A DNA stretch of 64,000 bases, from the NCBI GenBank assembly GCA_023433705.1, contig JAEYUC010000048.1, positions 6,216 through 70,215 on the forward strand, in the 5' to 3' direction. The position numbers and the translations under genes are program-made. Every line of letters begins with the position of its first letter. The first letter of the stretch is position 1. The notes under the pieces were generated by a model, which was not told the DNA's origin, ran no database searches, and saw nothing but the letters and a program-made list of their open reading frames with translations. The DNA is from Pseudomonadota bacterium. GTDB lineage: Bacteria > Pseudomonadota > Gammaproteobacteria > Steroidobacterales > Steroidobacteraceae. Shown piece by piece: positions 57,431 to 64,000 of this stretch.

Positions 57431-59449
57431 ATGGATACCACAAACCCCTCACTGAGCCGGCGAATGCTGGCCAATGCCATCCGTGCGCTATCGATGGATG
57501 CCGTCCAGGCCGCGAACTCGGGACATCCGGGGGCGCCTATGGGCATGGCCGATATTGCCGAGGTGCTCTGGCGCGACGTGCTCAAGCACAACCCCGGCAA
57601 CCCGAGATGGTGGAACCGCGACCGGTTCGTCCTCTCGAACGGCCACGGCTCGATGCTGCTGTATTCCCTGCTGCATCTGTCCGGCTACCCGGTCGGCATC
57701 GACGAGCTGCGCAATTTCCGCCAGCTCGGCGCGCGCACCGCGGGCCATCCCGAGCGCGATCTCGACATGGGTATCGAGACCACGACGGGTCCGCTCGGCC
57801 AGGGTTTCGCGAATGCGGTGGGCCTCGCGCTCGCCGAGAAGTTGTTAGCCGCGCAGTACAACCGCGAAGGGCTGGCGCTGGTCGATCACCACACGTATTG
57901 CTTCCTCGGCGACGGCTGCCTCATGGAAGGCGTCTCGCACGAGGCCGCCTCGCTCGCCGGGCATCTCAAGCTCGGCAAGCTCATCTGCTTCTGGGATGAC
58001 AACGGCATCTCGATCGACGGCAAGGTCGCGGGCTGGTTCACCGACGACACGCCGAAGCGTTTCGAGTCGTATGGCTGGCACGTCATCAGGAACGTCGATG
58101 GTCACGACAGCGACGCGGTCGCCGCGGCCATCAAGAAGGCCCGCGCGCGCAAGGAACAGCCGACGCTGATCTGCACGAAGACGATCATCGGCTGGGGCGC
58201 CCCCAACAAGCAGGGCACCAAGTCCGCGCACGGCGAGGCGCTCGGTCCCGAGGAAGTCGCGAACGCGCGCAAGACGCTGGGCTGGGAACATCCGCCCTTC
58301 GTCGTGCCCGACGACATCCGCGCCGCGTGGGATCACAAGGAAGCCGGGGCCGCGGCCGAGAAGAAGTGGAACCGCATCTACAAGCGCTACAAGCGTGAAT
58401 TCCCCGCCGAAGGCGCGGAGTTCGAGCGCCGCATGAAGGGCGATCTGCCCGCCGACTGGAACGAGATCGTGCAGGCGGCCTTCGCGGCCGGCGCGGCCGT
58501 GACCGGCGCGCAGGCGACGCGCGCGTCCTCGCAGGTCGCGCTCAACGTGCTCGGTCCCAAACTACCCGAGATGCTCGGCGGTTCGGCGGACCTCACCGGT
58601 TCGGTGAACACGAAGCGCAAGGACTCGGTCGACCTGACGGTCGACAACTTCAAGGGCAACTACGTCTATTACGGCGTGCGCGAATTCGGCATGACCGCGA
58701 TCATGAACGGCCTCACCGAACACGGCGGCTTCCGTCCGTACGGCGGCACGTTCCTCGTGTTCTCGGACTACGCGCGCAACGCGGTCCGGCTCGCGGCCCT
58801 GCAGCACCTGCCGGTGTCGCTGGTCTACACGCACGACTCGATCGGCCTCGGCGAAGACGGCCCGACGCACCAGCCCATCGAACATCTCGCCAGCCTGCGC
58901 GCGATGCCGAACCTGCACATCTGGCGTCCCTGCGATGCCGTCGAGTCGGCGGCCTCCTGGGTCGCGGCGCTCGAGCGCAAGAATGGCCCGACCGCGCTGA
59001 TCTTCACGCGCCAGGGCCTGCCGCAGCAGGCGCGCACGCCCGAGCAACTGGTCGCGCTGCGCAAGGGCGGCTACGTGCTGATCGACAGCAACGGTCCGCC
59101 GGAAGCCATCGTCATCGCGACGGGCTCCGAGGTCGGCTTCGCGGCCGAGGCGGTGAAGGAACTGCAGGCCGCGGGCAAACGCGTGCGCCTGGTTTCGATG
59201 CCGTGCTGCGAAGCCTTCGACGCCCAGCCCGCGCCGTATCGCGAAAGCGTGCTGCCGGCCTCCGTCACGCGACGCCTCGCCGTCGAAGCGGGCGCGACAC
59301 AGTCCTGGTGGCGCTATGTCGGCAGTGCCGGCCGCGTCATGGGTATCGACACGTTTGGCGCGTCGGGCAAGGGTCCCGACCTGTTCAAGCATTTCGGCCT
59401 GACGAGCGCCGAGCTCAAGGCGCAGGTCGAGCAACTTCTGTCTTCTTGA
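57431..59449 (+). CDS. tkt: Transketolase
   Basis: A 672-residue thiamine-diphosphate enzyme. N-terminal ALSMDAVQAANSGHPGAPMGMA carries the catalytic His, then FLGDGCLMEGVSHEA and DDNGISIDG (ThDP/Mg binding), TTTGPLGQGFANAVG, and in the Pyr domain GVREFGMTAIMNGL (catalytic Glu), THDSIGLGEDGPTHQPIEHL and DRFG-equivalent DTFGASGKGPDL. It transfers two-carbon units in the pentose phosphate pathway (and the Calvin cycle where present). First gene of a block with gap, pgk and pyk. No ribosome-binding site is seen before the ATG, in keeping with a very short leader. Confidence 0.97.
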   Translation: MDTTNPSLSRRMLANAIRALSMDAVQAANSGHPGAPMGMADIAEVLWRDVLKHNPGNPRWWNRDRFVLSNGHGSMLLYSLLHLSGYPVGIDELRNFRQLGARTAGHPERDLDMGIETTTGPLGQGFANAVGLALAEKLLAAQYNREGLALVDHHTYCFLGDGCLMEGVSHEAASLAGHLKLGKLICFWDDNGISIDGKVAGWFTDDTPKRFESYGWHVIRNVDGHDSDAVAAAIKKARARKEQPTLICTKTIIGWGAPNKQGTKSAHGEALGPEEVANARKTLGWEHPPFVVPDDIRAAWDHKEAGAAAEKKWNRIYKRYKREFPAEGAEFERRMKGDLPADWNEIVQAAFAAGAAVTGAQATRASSQVALNVLGPKLPEMLGGSADLTGSVNTKRKDSVDLTVDNFKGNYVYYGVREFGMTAIMNGLTEHGGFRPYGGTFLVFSDYARNAVRLAALQHLPVSLVYTHDSIGLGEDGPTHQPIEHLASLRAMPNLHIWRPCDAVESAASWVAALERKNGPTALIFTRQGLPQQARTPEQLVALRKGGYVLIDSNGPPEAIVIATGSEVGFAAEAVKELQAAGKRVRLVSMPCCEAFDAQPAPYRESVLPASVTRRLAVEAGATQSWWRYVGSAGRVMGIDTFGASGKGPDLFKHFGLTSAELKAQVEQLLSS

Positions 59450-59489
59450 TTTGACTACGACGTAAAGACGTTAAAAAGGAACGGGAAAG

Positions 59490-60503
59490 ATGGCGATCAA
59501 AGTAGGTATCAACGGTTACGGACGCATCGGCCGCAACATCCTGCGCGCGCTCTACGAGTCGAAGCGCACCAACGAAATCCAGATCGTCGCGGTCAACGAC
59601 CTCGGCGACGCGCAGACGAATGCGCACCTCACGCAGTACGACACCGCGCACGGCAAGTTCCCGGGCACAGTGGGCGTCGAAGGTGACAACATCGTCGTGA
59701 ACGGCGACAAGATCAAAGTGTTCGCGCAGCGCGACCCGTCGAAGATCGACTGGGCCTCCGTCGGCGCCGAATACGTGTACGAGTCGACCGGCTTCTTCAC
59801 CACGAAGGCGGATGCGGGCAAGCACCTCGCCGGCGGCGCGAAGAAGGTCATCATCTCGGCCCCGGGCGGCAAGGACGTCGACGCCACTGTCGTCTACGGC
59901 GTGAACCACAACACGCTGAAGTCCTCGATGAGCGTCATCTCGAACGCGTCGTGCACGACCAACTGCCTCGCGCCGCTCGCGAAGGTGCTGAACGACAAGA
60001 TCGGCATCGTCAGTGGTCTGATGACGACGATCCACGCGTACACGAACGATCAGCGTTTGACGGACGTGTACCACGAGGACATCCGTCGCGCGCGTTCGGC
60101 CACGCAGTCGATGATCCCGGCCAAGACGGGCGCGGCCGCGGCCGTGGGTCTGGTGCTGCCGGAGCTCAAGGGCAAGCTCGACGGCTTCGCCGTGCGCATC
60201 CCGACGATCAACGTGTCGCTGGTCGACCTGACGTTCGTCGCGAAGAAGGCCACGTCGGTCGAAGAGATCAACAAGGTCGTGCGCGAAGCGGCCGAAGGCT
60301 CGCTCAAGGGCGTGCTCGCGTACACCGAGAAGCAGCTCGTTTCGATCGACTACAACCACGACCCGGCTTCGTCCACCTACGACGCGACGATGACGCGCGT
60401 CAGCGAGGGCACGCTGGTCAAGGTGTGCTCGTGGTACGACAACGAGTGGGGCTTCTCCAACCGCATGCTGGACACCACGATCGCCTGGTCGAAAGCCTCG
60501 TAA
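59490..60503 (+). CDS. gap: Glyceraldehyde-3-phosphate dehydrogenase
   Basis: A 337-residue GAPDH with an NAD-binding GINGYGRIGRN start, catalytic Cys155 in SNASCTTNCLAP, and the substrate-binding region MTTIHAYTNDQR and AVRIPTINVSLVDLTF. It oxidises glyceraldehyde-3-phosphate to 1,3-bisphosphoglycerate in glycolysis. It begins 40 nt after tkt with a good ribosome site (AAAAAGGAACG). The pgk gene follows 10 nt after its stop. Cofactor use (NAD versus NADP) is not decided: EIQIVAVNDLG at the end of strand 2 carries an Asn-Asp, favouring NAD. Confidence 0.97.
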   Translation: MAIKVGINGYGRIGRNILRALYESKRTNEIQIVAVNDLGDAQTNAHLTQYDTAHGKFPGTVGVEGDNIVVNGDKIKVFAQRDPSKIDWASVGAEYVYESTGFFTTKADAGKHLAGGAKKVIISAPGGKDVDATVVYGVNHNTLKSSMSVISNASCTTNCLAPLAKVLNDKIGIVSGLMTTIHAYTNDQRLTDVYHEDIRRARSATQSMIPAKTGAAAAVGLVLPELKGKLDGFAVRIPTINVSLVDLTFVAKKATSVEEINKVVREAAEGSLKGVLAYTEKQLVSIDYNHDPASSTYDATMTRVSEGTLVKVCSWYDNEWGFSNRMLDTTIAWSKAS

Positions 60504-60513
60504 GGTCCGCGCC

Positions 60514-61692
60514 ATGAACGTGTTGCGCATGGCGGATCTGGACCTTGCCGGCAAGCGGGTCCTGATCCGGCAGGATCTGAACGTTCCGGTCGAAGACGGC
60601 AAGGTCACGAGCGACGCGCGCATCCGCGCGTCGCTCCCGACCATCCAGCTCGCACTCGACAAGGGCGCGAAGGTGTTCCTGTGTTCGCACCTGGGCCGCC
60701 CGGAAGAGGGCGTCTACAAGGATGAGTTCTCACTCGCGCCGGTGGCCGCGCGGATCTCCGAGTTGTTAGGCAAGCCCGTGCCGCTCAAGAAGGACTGGTT
60801 GTCCGGCGTCGACACGGCGCCCGGTACCGCCGTGCTGCTCGAGAACGTGCGCTTCAACAAGGGCGAGAAGAAGGACAAGGAAGACCTCGCGAAGCAGATG
60901 GCTTCGCTGTGCGACGTCTACGTGATGGACGCGTTCGGCACGGCGCACCGCGCCGAGGCCTCGACGCACGGCGTCGGCAAGTTCGCCAAGGTCGCCTGCG
61001 CGGGTCCGCTGCTCGTGGGCGAGCTCGAGGCGCTCGAGCGCGCGCTGGCGAAGCCGGCGCGGCCGATGGTCGCCATCGTCGCCGGCTCCAAGGTGTCGAC
61101 CAAGCTCACGGTGCTCGAATCGCTGCTCGCGAAGGTCGACAAGCTCATCGTGGGCGGCGGCATCGCGAACACCTTCCTCGCGGCCACCGGCATCAACGTC
61201 GGCAAGTCGCTGCAGGAAGCGGAAATGCACGACATCGCCCGCAAGCTCCTGGCGCAGGCCAAGGAGCGCGGCGCCGAGATCCCGCTGCCGACGGACGTGG
61301 TAGTCGCGAAGGAATTCGCGGCGACCGCGCACGCGGACGTGCGCTCGATCCACGACGTGCGTCCCGACGAGATGATCCTCGACATCGGGCCGGATACGGC
61401 CGAGCGCTTCGGCGAGATGCTGCAGCGCGCGGGCACGATCATCTGGAACGGCCCGGTGGGCGTGTTCGAATTCGACCAGTTCGGCGAGGGCACCAAGACG
61501 GTCGCGCAGTCGATCGCGAAGTCGCCCGCGTTCTCGCTGGCCGGCGGCGGCGATACGCTCGCGGCCATCGAGAAGTACGGTGTCGAAGAGGGCATCTCGT
61601 ACATCTCGACCGGCGGTGGCGCGTTCCTCGAGTTCGTCGAGGGGAAGACGCTTCCCGCGGTGGCGATGCTCGAGTCCCGCGCGAAGCAGTAG
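60514..61692 (+). CDS. pgk: Phosphoglycerate kinase
   Basis: A 392-residue enzyme. The substrate-binding arginine motif lies in RVLIRQDLNVP, followed by CSHLGRPEE and LENVRFNKGEKK. The nucleotide-binding C-domain has AIVAGSKVSTKL, IIWNGPVGVFEF and STGGGAFLEFVEG. It makes ATP from 1,3-bisphosphoglycerate. The spacing to gap (10 nt) and the terminator beyond pgk suggest one transcript from tkt to pgk. Confidence 0.97.
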   Translation: MNVLRMADLDLAGKRVLIRQDLNVPVEDGKVTSDARIRASLPTIQLALDKGAKVFLCSHLGRPEEGVYKDEFSLAPVAARISELLGKPVPLKKDWLSGVDTAPGTAVLLENVRFNKGEKKDKEDLAKQMASLCDVYVMDAFGTAHRAEASTHGVGKFAKVACAGPLLVGELEALERALAKPARPMVAIVAGSKVSTKLTVLESLLAKVDKLIVGGGIANTFLAATGINVGKSLQEAEMHDIARKLLAQAKERGAEIPLPTDVVVAKEFAATAHADVRSIHDVRPDEMILDIGPDTAERFGEMLQRAGTIIWNGPVGVFEFDQFGEGTKTVAQSIAKSPAFSLAGGGDTLAAIEKYGVEEGISYISTGGGAFLEFVEGKTLPAVAMLESRAKQ

Positions 61693-61716
61693 CTAGAGAC
61701 TCTTCACATCAAACGG

Positions 61717-61747
61717 ACGGCGGCCTCTTGGCCGCCGTTTCGTCTTG
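61717..61747. terminator. Rho-independent terminator after pgk
   Basis: A 9-bp perfect stem (ACGGCGGCC at 61717-61725, GGCCGCCGT at 61730-61738) with a TCTT loop, followed by TTTCGTCTT. The sequence also ends transcripts arriving from the NIPSNAP gene on the other strand, though the A-tract on that side is only three bases. Confidence 0.85.
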
Positions 61748-61778
61748 GGGGCGTCGGCCCCTGGGAACGATGTCGCCG

Positions 61779-62198
61779 TTACTTCAACGGCGAGTAGTCG
61801 GTCGCATCGACGAAGACGGACTCGATCTTTTCCACGATCTTTCCGTCCCTCTGCGACTCTTCCGCGACCTTCTGCCATTCGGGATCGGCGAGGAATGCCG
61901 CCCAGTTTGCCTTCGCCTGTTCGCGGCTGGCGTGGGAGATCACGTAGATCAACGTATTTTCCTTCGCGGGGCTGTCTTGCGGCGTCCAGTAGCCGATATT
62001 CGTCATGCCGTGCTTTTCGAATATCCGCATCGTGTGCTCGCGGAAGCGCTTGTTCAGGGCATCCAGGCGCCCGGGAAAGGTGTAATACGTCCGGATCTCG
62101 AAGACGCGGGTATTCGCCGGTGCGTCCGCGGCGCCGCCCGCCATCGATGCACCGAGGGCGAGCGCGCCCACGCAGGCCAGCCAAGTCTGTCTAGACAT
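61779..62198 (-). CDS. NIPSNAP family protein, exported
   Basis: A 139-residue protein with a signal peptide (WLACVGALALGASMAGGAADA; cleavage near 25). The NIPSNAP block VFEIRTYYTFPGRLDALNKRFREHT and the later YWTPQDSPAKENTLIYVISHASREQA match the family. NIPSNAP proteins are small alpha/beta-barrel (dimeric) folds of mostly unknown function. It lies in opposite orientation between pgk and pyk, interrupting an otherwise typical glycolytic gene order. Start ATG 62198. Confidence 0.85.
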   Translation of the reverse strand: MSRQTWLACVGALALGASMAGGAADAPANTRVFEIRTYYTFPGRLDALNKRFREHTMRIFEKHGMTNIGYWTPQDSPAKENTLIYVISHASREQAKANWAAFLADPEWQKVAEESQRDGKIVEKIESVFVDATDYSPLK

Positions 62199-62281
62199 CC
62201 TTCTTCCCCTCGTTAAAACACTGAAAAACGTGGCGGATTATGCGCCACGACGCCGATTGCGCGTGGCAGAATGCGCGCCCT

Positions 62282-63730
62282 ATGCAAGATCGTCAGATGC
62301 ACTCGCGAACCAAGATCGTCGCGACCCTCGGCCCCTCCACCGATTCCATCGAAGTCCTGACCGAAATGGTCCGCGTCGGCCTCGACGTCGCCCGCGTCAA
62401 TTTCTCGCATGGCAAACACGAGGAACATGGCCGCCGCATCGACATGGTGCACGAGGCCGCGCGCCGCGCCGGACGATACGTCGGCATCCTCGCGGACCTC
62501 GCGGGTCCGAAGATCCGCATCGAGAGCTTCACCAACAAGAAGGTCGACCTGAAGGACGGCCAGGCGTTCGCGCTCGATGTGGCCCACGACCCCAACGCGG
62601 GCAACGAACAGGTCGTCGGCTGCGCCTACCAGGATCTGCCCAAGGACGTGAAGCCCGGCAACATCCTGCTGCTCAACGACGGGTTGATCGAGCTCGAGGT
62701 GACAAAGGTCACCGGCACGCGCATCGACACGACGGTCATCGCGGGGGGCGAGCTGTCCAATCGCAAGGGTGTGAACCTCAAGGGTGGCGGCATTTCCGCG
62801 CCGGCGCTTTCAGATAAGGACCGCGAAGACATCAAGTTCATCGCCAGCAAGGGCTGCGACTACATCGCGGTGTCGTTCGCGCGCGATGCGGCCGACATGA
62901 ACCTCGCGCGCAAGCTGCTGCGCGAGGCGGGCGGACACGGCCACGTGTGCGCGAAGATCGAGCGCCACGAGGCGATCCATAACCTGACCGAGATCATCGA
63001 CGCCTCCGACGTCGTCATGGTGGCGCGCGGCGACCTCGGCGTGGAAATGGGCTACGCGGCCATCACCGGTCTGCAGAAAACCATCATTCACGAAGCGCGC
63101 ACGCGCAACAAGGTCGTGATCACCGCGACGCAGATGATGGAATCGATGATCACGAGCCCGGTGCCGACGCGCGCCGAAGTCTCGGACGTCGCGAACGCCG
63201 TGATCGACGGCACCGACGCGGTGATGCTCTCGGCGGAGAGCGCCGTCGGCAAGCACCCGATCAAGGCCGTGCAGGCGATGGAAGAAGTCATCAACGGCGC
63301 GGAGAAATATCAGCTCACTCACCAGCGCATCCGTCATCGTGTCGACGGCATCGTCGACAAGACGGAAGAAGCGATCGCGATGGCGGTGATGTACACCGCG
63401 AATCACATGAAGGTGCGGGCCATCGTCGCCCTGACCGAGTCCGGCACCACGCCGCTTTGGATGTCGCGCTCGCGCGCCGACATTCCCATCTACGCCTTCA
63501 CGCGCCACGAAGCCACGCGCCGCCGCGTCACGTTGTATCGCGGCGTCTATCCCGTGCCGTTCGACATTCCTGAAGTTCGCACCACCGAGCTGTTCAAGGC
63601 CATCCTCACGATGCTGCTGCAGCTCGAGCTCGTGGAGAAAGGCGAGCTCGTCATCGTCACGAAGGGCGAGCTCGCCGGCATCACCGGCGGCACCAACGCG
63701 ATGACCATCCTGCGCGTTCCGCAGGACTGA
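62282..63730 (+). CDS. pyk: Pyruvate kinase
   Basis: A 482-residue protein. N-terminal TKIVATLGPSTDSIE, then ARVNFSHGKHEEHGRRI and the ADLAGPKIRI segment (substrate and K+/Mg site), the signature ASDVVMVARGDLGVEM, and TRAEVSDVANAVIDGTDAVMLS. It converts phosphoenolpyruvate and ADP to pyruvate and ATP, the last step of glycolysis. The start is ATG 62282 (alternative 62297). A -10-like CAGAAT lies 9 nt before the ATG, which again leaves almost no leader. The penicillin-acylase gene follows 2 nt after its stop. Confidence 0.95.
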   Translation: MQDRQMHSRTKIVATLGPSTDSIEVLTEMVRVGLDVARVNFSHGKHEEHGRRIDMVHEAARRAGRYVGILADLAGPKIRIESFTNKKVDLKDGQAFALDVAHDPNAGNEQVVGCAYQDLPKDVKPGNILLLNDGLIELEVTKVTGTRIDTTVIAGGELSNRKGVNLKGGGISAPALSDKDREDIKFIASKGCDYIAVSFARDAADMNLARKLLREAGGHGHVCAKIERHEAIHNLTEIIDASDVVMVARGDLGVEMGYAAITGLQKTIIHEARTRNKVVITATQMMESMITSPVPTRAEVSDVANAVIDGTDAVMLSAESAVGKHPIKAVQAMEEVINGAEKYQLTHQRIRHRVDGIVDKTEEAIAMAVMYTANHMKVRAIVALTESGTTPLWMSRSRADIPIYAFTRHEATRRRVTLYRGVYPVPFDIPEVRTTELFKAILTMLLQLELVEKGELVIVTKGELAGITGGTNAMTILRVPQD

Positions 63731-63732
63731 GA

Positions 63733-64000
63733 ATGCGCTGGCTGCGATGGGCATTTTCAGCCATCGCCGTCATCGCGGTGCTGGCGTTCGCCGCGGGCTG
63801 GTGGGCGCTGCGCCTTTCGCTGCCGCAGCTCGAAGGTGAGATCGCGGCCACCGCGGGCCTCGCCGGCGCCGCGACGATCGAGCGCGACGCCGCCGGCCGT
63901 CCCACCATCACCGCTGCATCCCGCGCCGATCTCGCCTGGGCGACGGGCTTCGCGCATGGCCAGGACCGCTTCTTCCAGATGGACCTCTCGCGCCGGCTCG
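63733..64000 (+). CDS. Penicillin acylase family protein, N-terminal part (3' end outside window)
   Basis: An 89-residue N-terminal fragment. It starts with an uncleaved anchor or signal (LRWAFSAIAVIAVLAFAAGWW), followed by LRLSLPQLEGEIAATAGLAGAATIERDAAGRPTI and WATGFAHGQDRFFQMDLSRRL, the start of the alpha subunit in the Ntn-hydrolase penicillin-acylase family, which also includes acyl-homoserine-lactone acylases. The catalytic Ser of the beta subunit lies outside the window. ATG at 63733 begins 2 nt after the pyk stop. Confidence 0.85.
   Translation, partial: MRWLRWAFSAIAVIAVLAFAAGWWALRLSLPQLEGEIAATAGLAGAATIERDAAGRPTITAASRADLAWATGFAHGQDRFFQMDLSRRL

Noticed and set aside
1..64000. CRISPR arrays, tRNA or rRNA genes, prophage or insertion sequences
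   Set aside because: No regularly spaced direct repeats, cloverleaf patterns, transposase or integrase frames were found by eye.

Overview
The window is a contiguous piece of a high-GC bacterial chromosome. The gene set (tolC with pcm, waaA/kdkA and a heptosyltransferase-type glycosyltransferase for lipopolysaccharide inner core, glnE, rnd, mpl, tkt-gap-pgk-pyk) points to a gammaproteobacterium. The gene order and the mix of CPBP, TraB/GumN and NIPSNAP families fit the Xanthomonadales/Nevskiales/Steroidobacter side of that class. The taxonomic placement is inference from gene content only. There are no rRNA or tRNA genes, CRISPR arrays, prophage or insertion sequences that I can see.

Layout. 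1-3.9 kb: the 3' end of a sialate O-acetylesterase, a Tat-exported Gfo/Idh/MocA oxidoreductase, and a lipoprotein/outer-membrane-barrel pair that both carry a CxxCH haem motif. 3.9-20.6 kb: a dense accessory cluster of four class I methyltransferases (one FkbM-type), a SPASM-like radical SAM enzyme, three B12-domain radical SAM enzymes, two GT4 and two GT2 glycosyltransferases, an ABC exporter, an HprK-like kinase and a PF14907-type nucleotidyltransferase. This is the best candidate for an undescribed biosynthetic system; its parts are typical of secreted glycan or modified-peptide pathways, but no precursor peptide is visible. 20.7-27.2 kb: LysE-type exporter, HD-domain protein, AlkC-like DNA glycosylase, cupin, two-lobed retropepsin, Anbu proteasome-like peptidase and a lipoprotein. 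27.2-35.3 kb: glnE, a zinc-finger mini-protein, then an LPS-core block (GT9, DUF6165, kdkA, waaA) with a Tat-exported M24 peptidase. 35.3-44.6 kb: tolC, rhodanese, pcm, a GGDEF/EAL protein and small redox/stress genes ending in msrB. 44.7-50 kb: a membrane H+-pyrophosphatase, a glycine-zipper protein, a pyrophosphate-type phosphofructokinase and adenylate kinase with a long histone-H1-like tail. 50-57.3 kb: rnd, a membrane protein, mpl, a Lon-N-domain protein, CPBP protease, TraB/GumN protein, a cAMP-phosphodiesterase-like enzyme and a methyltransferase. 57.4-64 kb: the tkt-gap-pgk-pyk central carbon block (interrupted by an inverted NIPSNAP gene) and the start of a penicillin-acylase-family gene.

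Three families of dispersed inverted repeats (REP-like) sit in the intergenic gaps. One supplies the last codons and the stop codons of two unrelated convergent genes. Several genes have a -10-like hexamer only 4-20 nt before the start codon, suggesting leaderless or very short-leader mRNAs. All coordinates and motif positions were read by eye; no database search was possible.
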